From positions 1 through 36,193 of the forward strand of contig NZ_JAKEDR010000010.1 of assembly GCF_023653455.1 (NCBI RefSeq): a DNA stretch of 36,193 nucleotides, given 5' to 3'. Shown here in pieces: positions 25,488 to 33,523 of this stretch. The DNA comes from Paraclostridium ghonii (GTDB lineage: Bacteria; Bacillota; Clostridia; Peptostreptococcales; Peptostreptococcaceae). Each line of letters opens with the position of its first letter. The first letter of the stretch is position 1. The notes under the pieces are model-generated. The model was not told the origin of the DNA, did no database searches, and saw only the letters and a list, made by a program, of their open reading frames with translations. A program made the translations under genes and the position numbers.

Positions 25488-26723
25488 TTTTGTAAGAAAT
25501 AAAGAGAATTTGCTTCCTTCATCTTTTTTAGATGATACAATTATATTTCCACCTTGGCTTTCTAGTATTTTTCTACTTAAGTAAAGCCCGACTCCCGATC
25601 CTTCTAATTCTTGGACTTCTTCACTTCTATAAAATCTTTTAAAAATATTATTAAATTCATTCTTATCTATACCTATTCCATTGTCTTTTATATCAATTCT
25701 TATAAAGTTTATAACATCTTCAACATATATATTTATTTTCCCATTATAATTTGTGTATTTTACTCCATTTTCTAAAATATTAAATATACACTCTTCTGTC
25801 CATTTAGAATCATGAGGAATCATTTTGTCTTCAAAGTCTTCTAGTTTAACTTCTATACTTTTTATATTAGCTTTTGATTTAACACTTTCTATAGCTTTAA
25901 GCAAAGTATTTTTTATACTTTTATTTTCTTTTTTTATACTTATCATATTTATTTCTAATCTAGATATATTAACTAAAGAATCAATAAGACTATGTAATTT
26001 ATTTATAGACATTTTATTTGTTTCTAAAAATTCAATTCTATCTATTTCATCCAGTTCTTCTTCTAATAACAAAGAATTGTATAATTTTAGTGATGCTAAT
26101 GGAGTTTTAAGTTGGTGCGATATATCAGTTACCAATTCTTTTATACTTTCTTTTTCTTTATCTAAATTTTTAATTTTTATATTTATACTTTTTGATAATT
26201 TATTTAAATCTGAACGTATTATACTAAATATACCTTCTTCTTTAAAATCATCTTCAATGTTATATTTACCATGAATTATATTTTCTATATTTTGACTTAC
26301 TGTACCTAGTTTATTAAATACACGTTTCATCAAATTACACATAATTAACATTATTAATGTTATTATTCCTACAAAAATAATTAAATTATTTACCAGGAAA
26401 TATTTTAAATGGTGCTGAAAATTTATATTTTCTATCATTTTATAACTTTCATCGTATCCATATTTTCGCAATGATTTTCCACCTAAATCACTATAATCTT
26501 CATCTTTATTATATATACTATTTACTATATCTGCTTCAAGTTCTGGATGTTCATTTACTATTTTCCCTACAATTTTTTTATTTATATTTAACTGTTCTAA
26601 ATATATATTTTTTAAATTTTTATACTGATTTATATTAAACATTAAAAAAATTATCATGAGAGATAATATCATCCATAAGTATACCTGCTTTACTATAGGT
26701 TCTCTCCTAAATAGCTCTATCAT
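25482..26723 (-). CDS. sensor histidine kinase
   Basis: I start at ATG 26723, which overlaps the regulator stop as ATGA and has GAGGTG upstream; the GTG at 26735 lacks spacing from that site. The 413-aa protein has two membrane helices (about 13-31 and 107-129) around a roughly 75-residue outside segment, a HAMP-like linker, the phosphoacceptor His in DISHQLKTPLASLK, and the ATPase boxes NILENGVKYTN, DNGIGI and GSGVGLYLS. It is the partner of the adjacent OmpR-type regulator. The signal is unknown; the adjoining transporter suggests an envelope-active compound. Confidence 0.93.
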   Translation of the reverse strand: MIELFRREPIVKQVYLWMILSLMIIFLMFNINQYKNLKNIYLEQLNINKKIVGKIVNEHPELEADIVNSIYNKDEDYSDLGGKSLRKYGYDESYKMIENINFQHHLKYFLVNNLIIFVGIITLIMLIMCNLMKRVFNKLGTVSQNIENIIHGKYNIEDDFKEEGIFSIIRSDLNKLSKSINIKIKNLDKEKESIKELVTDISHQLKTPLASLKLYNSLLLEEELDEIDRIEFLETNKMSINKLHSLIDSLVNISRLEINMISIKKENKSIKNTLLKAIESVKSKANIKSIEVKLEDFEDKMIPHDSKWTEECIFNILENGVKYTNYNGKINIYVEDVINFIRIDIKDNGIGIDKNEFNNIFKRFYRSEEVQELEGSGVGLYLSRKILESQGGNIIVSSKKDEGSKFSLFLTKV

Positions 26724-27412
26724 TTTTTCATACACCTCTTTTCAAAAGTGTATCCAATTCCCCTAATATTTTTTATAAACTTAGGATTAGATGAATCTTC
26801 TTCAACTTTTTGTCTAAGTCTTCTTATATTTACAGCTATTGTATTTTCATCTACATAATTACCATCTATATCCCACATAGCTTCTATTAATTGTTCTTTA
26901 GTAACTATTTGACATGAGTTTTCCATTAAATATGTAAGTAATTTACCTTCATTCTTACTAAGCATGATTTCATTATCTTCTTTTTTAAGTTTACTATCCA
27001 CATAGTTATAACTTAAACCTTCACAACAAATACAGTTTTCATTTATAGAATTTCCAATTCTTTTCATAAGTGCATTAACTTTAGATATTAAAACAATTAA
27101 GCTAAATGGTTTTGTTATATAGTCATCTGCACCTACTTCATATCCTGTAACTATATCAACTTCTGCGTCTAACGCAGTTAACATTATTATGTGAACATCA
27201 CTAATACTTCTTACATGCTCACAAAAATCAAATCCATCGCCATCAGGAAGCCCAATATCAGATATAATTAAATCAATTTTATTATTTAAAAATAACTCCT
27301 TAGCTTCTTTTATGCTAAAAGCTTTAAATACTTCATAACCTTCTCTTTTTAATTTAAAGCTTATTCCCCTATTTAGTGATTTATCATCCTCTAATAATAA
27401 AATTACTCCCAT
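26720..27412 (-). CDS. OmpR/PhoB family response regulator
   Basis: The 230-aa protein has a receiver domain with the acidic pair LLLEDD, phosphoacceptor Asp52 in LIISDIGLPDGDG, and Lys101 in DDYITKPFS. A winged-helix DNA-binding domain follows (about 130-230, with EAMWDIDGNYVDENTIAVNIRRLRQKVE). It is the first gene of the regulator-kinase pair. The next unit downstream, the ABC genes, is the expected target. Confidence 0.95.
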   Translation of the reverse strand: MGVILLLEDDKSLNRGISFKLKREGYEVFKAFSIKEAKELFLNNKIDLIISDIGLPDGDGFDFCEHVRSISDVHIIMLTALDAEVDIVTGYEVGADDYITKPFSLIVLISKVNALMKRIGNSINENCICCEGLSYNYVDSKLKKEDNEIMLSKNEGKLLTYLMENSCQIVTKEQLIEAMWDIDGNYVDENTIAVNIRRLRQKVEEDSSNPKFIKNIRGIGYTFEKRCMKK

Positions 27413-27504
27413 AAAATTCTCCTTTATTTTACATTATATGTATATATTACTATGAAGTTTTTTCTTTATAAAGATTTTACGTAAAAGAAAAAATATAATC
27501 GCAT

Positions 27505-27547
27505 TAAAAAATGGCTGTAGTACTAAAAAATAGTACAACAGCCATTT
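27505..27547. terminator. terminator after the flavoprotein gene
   Basis: AAAATGGCTGT-a-GTACT and AGTAC-a-ACAGCCATTTT form a 16-bp hairpin with A and T tracts, directly after the stop at 27551 on the minus strand. It separates this gene from the two-component operon. Confidence 0.8.
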
Positions 27548-27550
27548 TAA

Positions 27551-28885
27551 TTACTTACTAACATTACCAGCTACATTAAGTATATCCCATGTTCTTGCAA
27601 ACGGTGGTGCATAGCATAAATCTAACATCCCTAATTGGTCTGTAGTTAACTTTCCAAATATGCATGCAGCTATTACATTACATCTTTGAACTGCATCTTT
27701 ATATCCTGCAACTTGACCTCCTAATATAACTTTAGTTTCAGCATCATATATAAGTTTTACATACATTTTATTTCTTCCAGGATAATAGTTAGTTTGATTG
27801 AAATCTGATATAAATTTAGCTTTAACTTTCATACCTAGTTTTTGCGCTTGTATTTCTGTTAACCCTGTACAGGCAGCTTCCATATCCATGATTTTTATAC
27901 AACTTGATCCTAATGACCCTTGGAAACTGTTATTATATCCAGCTAAGTTTTCTCCAACTATTCTACCTAATTTATTAGCTCCTGTTGCAAGGGGTACATA
28001 TGAGTCTTTACCTGTTACTATATTTTGTATAGTTGCACAATCCCCTGCAGCATATATATCCTCCACTGAAGTTTTTCCAAATTCATCAACAATTATTGCT
28101 CCATTTAAAAGCATATTTATTTCAGTATCTTTTAAAAACGAAGTATTGGGTCTAACTCCAGTTGCTATTATAACTAAATCAACATCATATTCACCTTTAT
28201 TTGTTATAACTTTTTTAACTGTTTTATCTCCAGCTAATTCACTAACTATTTCTTCTAATCTTAAATCAACATTATGTTTTTTAATTTCATCCTCTAATAT
28301 ATCAGTTATTTCTTTATCAAATACTTGAGGTAAAATCCTATCTTCTAGTTGAAATACAACTACATCTTTTCCTAGTTTTTTTACAGCTTCGACACCTTCA
28401 AGTCCTATAAATCCTGCTCCTATTATAGCAACTTTTTTTACTTCATCTTTATTTATCAGTTCTTTAACTCTTATGCCATCTTCTAAGTTTTTTAATGTTG
28501 ATACATTTTCAAGTTTAACATTTTTTATAGGAGGTATTATACTGCTAGCACCTGTAGCTATCATTAATTTATCATATGAATCTTCAAATATTTTTCCGCT
28601 TTTTACATCTTTTAGATTTAATTTTTTAGATTTAGTATCAACCGAAATAACTTCATGAAATATGTTTAAGTCTATTCCACTTTCTATAAATTTCTCTGGA
28701 GCTCTTGCTATCATATTTTGTGGGTCATCAAAAAATCCACCAACAAAATACGGAAGACCACATGCTCCAAATGATACTACATCTGTTTTTTCATAGACTA
28801 CTACATCATATTGTGGCTTCATTCTTTTTAATTTGGCCGCAGCACTCATACCTGCTGCCACCCCACCAATAATAACAACTCTCAT
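27551..28885 (-). CDS. CoA-disulfide reductase / NADH oxidase-like flavoprotein
   Basis: The 444-aa protein begins with an FAD-binding GGVAAGMSAAAKL (7-19), has the redox cysteine Cys42 in SFGACGLPYF, a central NAD(P)H-binding IIGAGFIGLEGVEA, and the second FAD motif DIYAAGDCATI. The end, CYAPPFARTWDILN, is the C-terminal dimerisation segment of this group. A single active-site cysteine after the GxGxxG is the mark of CoA-disulfide reductases and NADH oxidases or peroxidases; the exact substrate (CoA disulfide, persulfide, oxygen or peroxide) cannot be settled by eye. No rhodanese domain is attached. It is probably transcribed alone, with AAGGAG before the ATG. A role in thiol or oxygen stress is likely for an anaerobe. 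Confidence 0.85.
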   Translation of the reverse strand: MRVVIIGGVAAGMSAAAKLKRMKPQYDVVVYEKTDVVSFGACGLPYFVGGFFDDPQNMIARAPEKFIESGIDLNIFHEVISVDTKSKKLNLKDVKSGKIFEDSYDKLMIATGASSIIPPIKNVKLENVSTLKNLEDGIRVKELINKDEVKKVAIIGAGFIGLEGVEAVKKLGKDVVVFQLEDRILPQVFDKEITDILEDEIKKHNVDLRLEEIVSELAGDKTVKKVITNKGEYDVDLVIIATGVRPNTSFLKDTEINMLLNGAIIVDEFGKTSVEDIYAAGDCATIQNIVTGKDSYVPLATGANKLGRIVGENLAGYNNSFQGSLGSSCIKIMDMEAACTGLTEIQAQKLGMKVKAKFISDFNQTNYYPGRNKMYVKLIYDAETKVILGGQVAGYKDAVQRCNVIAACIFGKLTTDQLGMLDLCYAPPFARTWDILNVAGNVSK

Positions 28886-29020
28886 AATTTTTCTCCTTAA
28901 AACAATGTATTTTAAAATAAATTTATTTATTTTTATATATTATTAAATAATTATAGTATACCACTTACCCATTATTTATAATACATTAACATATTTTAAT
29001 TAGTATATTTTTATTAATCA

Positions 29021-29051
29021 AAAAAATACCTAATAAAATTAGGTATTTTTT
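29021..29051 (-). terminator. yhbY terminator
   Basis: AAAAAATACCTAAT and ATTAGGTATTTTTT form a hairpin just after the yhbY stop, with a T-run in the proper direction. It ends the rplU-to-yhbY run of genes. Confidence 0.8.
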
Positions 29052-29053
29052 AA

Positions 29054-29422
29054 TTATCTCATAGATTTTTTAGTAGGTCTTCCTTTTTTACTCACTGTGT
29101 TGTCAACTTTTTTAGCTTTTGCTTGCTCGTGACCTGGGAAGATTATTTGTGGATTTTCTTCATTTCTTTTATATATAGTGAATTTAAATCCTATAGCTTG
29201 TACAAATTCAGCTCTTAAAGCTTCACATATAGCATTTGCTGTTTCTTTTGCATCTAATCCTGCATTGTCTAATATAGAAATTTTAACTATTTCTCTAGCT
29301 TTTAACATATCTTCTAATTGATCTAAAAAACTTTCTGTAACACCTTCTTTACCTATTTGAGTTATAGGCTTTAAAGTGTTAGCTACAGATCTTAGATACG
29401 CTCTTTGCTTACCTTTTAACAT
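29054..29422 (-). CDS. yhbY: ribosome assembly RNA-binding protein YhbY (CRM domain)
   Basis: The first ~97 residues are a CRM/YhbY domain: LKGKQRAYLRSVANTLKPI, QIGKEGVTESFLDQLEDML, and the GxxF-type end FKFTIYKRNEE. It binds the large-subunit rRNA during assembly. The remaining ~25 residues (KAKKVDNTVSKKGRPTKKSMR) are a basic tail beyond the usual ~97-aa length. It lies 28 bp after obg and is probably cotranscribed. Confidence 0.93.
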   Translation of the reverse strand: MLKGKQRAYLRSVANTLKPITQIGKEGVTESFLDQLEDMLKAREIVKISILDNAGLDAKETANAICEALRAEFVQAIGFKFTIYKRNEENPQIIFPGHEQAKAKKVDNTVSKKGRPTKKSMR

Positions 29423-29450
29423 GTGTCCACCTCTTTACGTATTGTTCATT

Positions 29451-30728
29451 TTAATTGTAGAATTCGAATTCTATATCATATATCTTAGCAGTATCTCCAT
29501 CTTCTATGCCCATTTCTCTTAGCTTATCAAATACACCTTGAGATTCCATAGATTTTTGGAAGAACTGTACAGATTCCATATCTTCAAAGTTAACAGAGTA
29601 CATTATTCTTCTTAAAGCTTTACCAGTAACAACATATACTCCATCTTCTATTTCAACTTCTAGTCCATCTTCAGTTTCTTCAACTAATTCTGGTCTATAC
29701 ATTTCTTCTTCAGTTACTAACTCAACATCTTCAACTTCGTTTAATAATTGTGCAACGTAAGCTATAACATCATCAATTCCTTGTCTTGTTGCTGCAGACA
29801 TCTTGAATACTTTATATCCTCTTGACTCTAATTCATTCTTAAAGTTTTCAAAGTTACTTTCATCTTCCATTATGTCTATTTTGTTAGCAACAACAACTTG
29901 AGGTCTTGTCGATAATTTTTCATTATATAATTTTAACTCATCGTTTATTTTATCAAAATCTTCTAAAGCATCTCTGCCTTCTATTCCTGATATATCAACT
30001 ATATGGATTAATACCTTAGTTCTTTCAACATGTCTTAAGAAATCATGCCCTAATCCTATACCTTCTGCAGCACCTTCTATAAGTCCTGGTATATCAGCAA
30101 GTACAAAACTTTCTCCAAACTTAGTTTGTACAACTCCTAAATTTGGTGTTAACGTTGTGAAATGATAGTTAGCTATCTTTGGTTTAGCTTTAGTTACTAC
30201 TGATAAAAATGTTGATTTACCTACATTTGGGAATCCTAATAGACCAACATCAGCTATCATTTTCAACTCTAATATTATCCACTTTTCTTCTCCATCAGTT
30301 CCTGATTTAGCAAATGCAGGAGCCTGTCTTATTGCATTGGCAAAGTGCTGGTTTCCTCTTCCACCTCTTCCACCTTTTGCAACTACTGCTTCATCGCCTT
30401 CTTCTTTTAAGTCAGCTATAATAAGACCTGTCGCTTCATCTCTTATTATTGTACCTGGAGGAACTAATAAAACTAAGTTTTCACCGTTTTTACCAGCTTG
30501 TCTTTTCTTAGTTCCATCTCCACCAGCTGGCGCAGAGTATTTAGTTTGATATTTAAAGTCCATTAATGTTCTTAATCCTGAATCAACCTTAAATATTATA
30601 CTTGCTCCACGTCCACCGTCTCCTCCGTCTGGTCCGCCTGCTGGAACGTATTTTTCTTTTCTAAAAGAAACTGATCCGTTACCACCATTTCCAGCTTTAA
30701 CAAATATTCTAGCCTTATCTATAAACAT
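29451..30728 (-). CDS. obg: GTPase Obg/CgtA
   Basis: The 425-aa GTPase has the glycine-rich Obg fold at the N-terminus (AGNGGNGSVSFRKEKYVPAGG...), the G domain from about 160 (GFPNVGKST, DIPGLIEGA, NKID), and a C-terminal OCT domain (VVTGKALRRIMYSVN). It acts in late 50S assembly and is essential in most bacteria. Its place after rpmA follows the classic rplU-prp-rpmA-obg order. A 130-bp gap with the rpmA terminator precedes it, so a separate promoter is likely, though I cannot point to a clear one. Confidence 0.97.
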   Translation of the reverse strand: MFIDKARIFVKAGNGGNGSVSFRKEKYVPAGGPDGGDGGRGASIIFKVDSGLRTLMDFKYQTKYSAPAGGDGTKKRQAGKNGENLVLLVPPGTIIRDEATGLIIADLKEEGDEAVVAKGGRGGRGNQHFANAIRQAPAFAKSGTDGEEKWIILELKMIADVGLLGFPNVGKSTFLSVVTKAKPKIANYHFTTLTPNLGVVQTKFGESFVLADIPGLIEGAAEGIGLGHDFLRHVERTKVLIHIVDISGIEGRDALEDFDKINDELKLYNEKLSTRPQVVVANKIDIMEDESNFENFKNELESRGYKVFKMSAATRQGIDDVIAYVAQLLNEVEDVELVTEEEMYRPELVEETEDGLEVEIEDGVYVVTGKALRRIMYSVNFEDMESVQFFQKSMESQGVFDKLREMGIEDGDTAKIYDIEFEFYN

Positions 30729-30821
30729 ATTTATTCACCTTCTTTTTTAAAGCTTTTTTTATTTATATTTGCCACAATCTATAATATAAATTCCATCCGA
30801 GCTATATTAATTATTATAAGT

Positions 30822-30852
30822 AAAAAAGGAGTGTATGAACACTCCTTTTTTT
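30822..30852 (-). terminator. rpmA terminator
   Basis: AAAAAAGGAGTGT and ACACTCCTTTTTTT pair around a four-base loop, directly after the rpmA stop. Confidence 0.85.
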
Positions 30853-30858
30853 AGTATA

Positions 30859-31143
30859 TTACTCAGCAACTGGGTATACACTTACTTTTTTTCTTTTCTT
30901 GTCTTTTCTTTCGAATTTAACAGCACCGTCAACTAATGCGAATAAAGTGTCATCTCCACCTTTACCTACGTTAGTTCCTGGATGTACTTTAGTTCCTCTT
31001 TGTCTAACTATTATACTTCCAGCAGTTACAACTTGTCCATCGAATCTCTTAACACCTAATCTTTTAGATACAGAATCTCTACCGTTCTTAGAAGATCCTA
31101 CCCCTTTCTTAGATGCAAGTAATTGTAAGTTCATTTTTAACAT
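30859..31143 (-). CDS. rpmA: 50S ribosomal protein L27
   Basis: The 94-aa L27 begins [23 protein letters not shown]. In Firmicutes the first nine or so residues are a propeptide removed by the Prp protease, encoded by the preceding gene, so that the mature protein starts near SKKG and can reach the peptidyl-transferase centre. Here the residues before the presumed cut are LLA rather than the FFA or LFA known from Staphylococcus. The rest, [11 protein letters not shown] and [13 protein letters not shown], is standard. GGAGGTG lies upstream of the ATG. Confidence 0.97.
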   Translation of the reverse strand: MLKMNLQLLASKKGVGSSKNGRDSVSKRLGVKRFDGQVVTAGSIIVRQRGTKVHPGTNVGKGGDDTLFALVDGAVKFERKDKKRKKVSVYPVAE

Positions 31144-31157
31144 TCTGGAGTCACCTC

Positions 31158-31475
31158 CTACTTTTTTAGAATTTTTATATTTTTTGGGTATTCCCTTTTA
31201 ATTTCATTAATGGCTAATTGAAAATGTTGTAGTAATAATTGAGCTTTGTCTAGATATTCATCTTTTACAATGCACTCAATGTGACCTTCTTGTCCTATTA
31301 CTTTTTCAAATTCAATTTTTTGCAATGTACTTAAAGAATTTATAACTGATAATGCATTGGATGTAACCGCCGCACATACGATATCAGAACCTAGTTCTGC
31401 ATAGTCAGCATGTCCCTTAAGACAAAAACCTTTAAGCATGAAATCATCATTTTGATAATATTTAATCTTTATCAT
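31158..31475 (-). CDS. prp: ribosomal-processing cysteine protease Prp
   Basis: The 105-aa protein has the Prp catalytic pair: His22 in [18 protein letters not shown] and Cys34 in the same segment. Prp (YsxB) cuts the N-terminal extension from L27. It sits between rplU and rpmA, as in all Firmicutes that have the L27 extension. The extension is present here, which agrees with its function. Translation likely depends on rplU, since only a weak ribosome-binding site is seen. Confidence 0.95.
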   Translation of the reverse strand: MIKIKYYQNDDFMLKGFCLKGHADYAELGSDIVCAAVTSNALSVINSLSTLQKIEFEKVIGQEGHIECIVKDEYLDKAQLLLQHFQLAINEIKREYPKNIKILKK

Positions 31476-31486
31476 GGCTCTTACGA

Positions 31487-31798
31487 TTAAGCGTTTATTT
31501 TTTCAACTACTAACTTAGTGTAAGCTTGACGATGTCCGTTCTTTCTTCTGTAGTCTTTCTTAGCTTTATACTTGAAAACTATAACTTTCTTAGCTTTCCC
31601 TTGCTCTACAACTTTAGCAGTTACAGATGCACCATCAACAGTTGGAGCTCCAACTACTAAGTTTCCATCTTTAGAACAAGCTAATACTTCGTTTAAAGTA
31701 ACTACATCACCTTCGTTACCGTTTAACTTTTCTACGAAGATTACATCACCTTCAGCAACTTTATATTGCTTTCCTCCAGTTTTAACTATAGCGTACAT
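31487..31798 (-). CDS. rplU: 50S ribosomal protein L21
   Basis: Started at ATG 31798 ([18 protein letters not shown]), the protein is 103 aa, the usual length; the frame nine bases longer lacks room for the AGGAGG. The conserved C-terminus [24 protein letters not shown] is present. It binds 23S rRNA. It is first in rplU-prp-rpmA, with a strong promoter and a structured leader before it. Confidence 0.97.
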   Translation of the reverse strand: MYAIVKTGGKQYKVAEGDVIFVEKLNGNEGDVVTLNEVLACSKDGNLVVGAPTVDGASVTAKVVEQGKAKKVIVFKYKAKKDYRRKNGHRQAYTKLVVEKINA

Positions 31799-31886
31799 TA
31801 AATACACCTCCTCGGTCTCAAACTCGCCAATGCAAGGTACTCATTAAGAGATTTACAAACCTTTATTGAGCGGCACTACTTTATAA
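31799..31886 (-). promoter_or_regulatory. rplU (L21) leader RNA
   Basis: The ~88-nt leader between promoter and start has the hairpins CTC-ttaat-GAG and CTTGC-attg-GCGAG and a conserved-looking stretch ending GAGTTTGAGACCGAGGAGG, which overlaps the ribosome-binding site. It agrees with my memory of the L21 leader found in Firmicutes, thought to be an autoregulatory site. I could not test this against a covariance model. Confidence 0.6.
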
Positions 31887-31915
31887 ATAATACTATAATT
31901 TGTATAAACTGTCAA
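31887..31915 (-). promoter_or_regulatory. rplU promoter
   Basis: Minus-strand TTGACA (31910-31915) and TATTAT (31887-31892) are separated by 17 bases. The -35 directly adjoins the stop codon of rng. Confidence 0.8.
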
Positions 31916-33313
31916 CTAACTATTAAAAATAATATTCATTTTTTCATGTTGAATTTCAGCTTTTTTATCTATATTTATTATTACATTATATTTCTCACTT
32001 ATCTTATCTATTTTATCTTTATAAGATTCGTTGATTTCATCTACAACATAATTGTTTAACTCTATTTTTACTGTATTATACGAAGTATGTTCTTTTATTC
32101 TCATTACTTCTTTTTCTACTTCATCTAAAACTCTATTAGTTGACTTTATCCTCTCCCCACATTTACATACAAAGCATTCTTGAAGGTAGTAACTATCTAT
32201 AGAATCTTTTTCTCTTCTTCTAGCAATTTCAACTAATCCAAGCTTTGTCATTCCCATTACATTGGTTTTTCTTTTATCCTTATATATTTCTTCATTTAGA
32301 ACTTCTAGCAAACTATTTTTATATTCATTTTTTTGCATATCTATAAAGTCAATAATTATAATACCTGCCATATCTCTAATTCTTAGGAGCCTTGCAATTT
32401 CTACAGCTGCTTCTAAATTAGTTTTGTATACTGTTTCTTCTAAGTTAGAATTCCCAGTAAATTTGCCTGTATTTACGTCTATAACAGTTAAAGCTTCTGT
32501 TTTATCTATTATTAAATATCCACCACTTTTTAGCCATACTTTTCGATTTAAACATTTATCTATCTGACTTTGTACCGAATATAAATCAAATACATCTTTA
32601 TTATTTTCTAAAATCAGTTTGTCTTTATATTCTTTGTTTATATTTACTAATATACTTTTTAACTCTTCATATTTATGGTTATTATTTACAATAATTTTTG
32701 AAACACTGTCATTTACATTATCTTTTATATATTTTGAAGCAAAGTCTAAATCTTTATATAAAAGCTTAGGCCCAATTCCTAACCTAAACTCTTTTAATAT
32801 ATTTGTATACTTTTCTTTTAACTCTAATATATCACTTTCTATCTCTTCCTTAGAACATCCAACTGCTTCTGTTCTTATAATACCTGTAAAATCTTTATCT
32901 ATACTCTGTACTATCTTTTTTATTCTAAATCGCTCTTTTTCTGATGTAATTTTATTCGATATAGTAAGTCTATCGTTTGATGGGATATATACTAGATATC
33001 TTCCTGCAAAACTTATTTCCGTATTAAGTTTTGCGCCTTTGGTTCCTATAGCTTCTTTATTAATTTGAACTAAAATGTCTTGCCCACACTTAATATTTTC
33101 ATTGTTCTTCATACTTAAATATGCAAGTTTCTCAGTTCCAATATCTATAAAATAAGCTTCTATTCCTTTTAATGCTTTTTTTACAACCCCTCTATAAATA
33201 TTTGAAACAGTTTTACTTGAACTACTCTCTATAAAAAGTTCACTTAGCTTTCCATCTTCTAAAACAGCTACCTTTTGAGAATTAACCAAAGACTCTATAA
33301 CAATATTTTTCAA
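31916..33313 (-). CDS. rng: ribonuclease E/G family protein
   Basis: The 465-aa protein has an S1 domain near the start (about 38-115, SNIYRGVVKKALKGIEAYFIDIG), the RNase E/G core with the metal-binding aspartates in VIDVNTGKFTG and IIIDFIDM, and the zinc-link region with CFVCKCG near 385. It processes 5S/16S rRNA or mRNA with preference for 5'-monophosphate ends. The start codon is TTG at 33313, preceded by AGGAAGTGAG; there is no ATG in frame upstream before a stop. This length without a long C-terminal scaffold is RNase G-like. It follows the TIGR03960/TIGR03936 pair, the usual clostridial order. Confidence 0.93.
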   Translation of the reverse strand: MKNIVIESLVNSQKVAVLEDGKLSELFIESSSSKTVSNIYRGVVKKALKGIEAYFIDIGTEKLAYLSMKNNENIKCGQDILVQINKEAIGTKGAKLNTEISFAGRYLVYIPSNDRLTISNKITSEKERFRIKKIVQSIDKDFTGIIRTEAVGCSKEEIESDILELKEKYTNILKEFRLGIGPKLLYKDLDFASKYIKDNVNDSVSKIIVNNNHKYEELKSILVNINKEYKDKLILENNKDVFDLYSVQSQIDKCLNRKVWLKSGGYLIIDKTEALTVIDVNTGKFTGNSNLEETVYKTNLEAAVEIARLLRIRDMAGIIIIDFIDMQKNEYKNSLLEVLNEEIYKDKRKTNVMGMTKLGLVEIARRREKDSIDSYYLQECFVCKCGERIKSTNRVLDEVEKEVMRIKEHTSYNTVKIELNNYVVDEINESYKDKIDKISEKYNVIINIDKKAEIQHEKMNIIFNS

Positions 33314-33368
33314 AATCTCACTTCCTATCCTTTCCTTAATTCATCTTCATAGAATATCCATAATCTTT

Positions 33369-33491
33369 TATGATATAAATTTTAATACAATGCGAAGAGT
33401 GTTATATATGCATTGACGAAACACTTTACGTGCAAAGCACGTCGTGTGAAGGAAATACATATATAACACTCGAGCACCCTCTTATATCATA
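33369..33491 (+). repeat. long hairpin with conserved core (hairpin C), between TIGR03936 and rng
   Basis: Outer arms TATGATATAA (33369-33378) and TTATATCATA (33482-33491); lower internal loop with GCGAA (33392-33396) on the left and GAGCAC (33472-33477) on the right; a perfect 14-bp stem (33397-33410 with 33458-33471); core blocks AAACACTT (33419-33426) and GTGTGAAGGAA (33444-33454); tip ACGTGC-aaa-GCACGT. The core is the same as in hairpins A and B; the lower loop is the same as in B and E. It is not between convergent genes and has no strong T-run of its own. Confidence 0.8.
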
Positions 33492-33497
33492 TCAGAA

Positions 33498-33523
33498 AAG
33501 AGGTGGATATCCACCTCTTTCCT
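33498..33523 (-). terminator. terminator after the TIGR03936 gene
   Basis: AGAGGTGGATATCCACCTCT is a perfect palindrome followed on the minus strand by TTTTC; it begins at the stop codon of the gene ending at 33522. The T-run is short, so partial read-through to rng is likely. Confidence 0.6.

Noticed and set aside
26724..26735. GTG start for the histidine kinase
   Set aside because: The ribosome-binding site would abut the GTG, while the ATG at 26723 has normal spacing and a typical ATGA overlap with the regulator stop.
6182..33491. Hairpins A-C as CRISPR repeats or insertion-sequence ends
   Set aside because: They are single, widely spaced copies with no spacers, no transposase, and no obvious target duplications at their edges.
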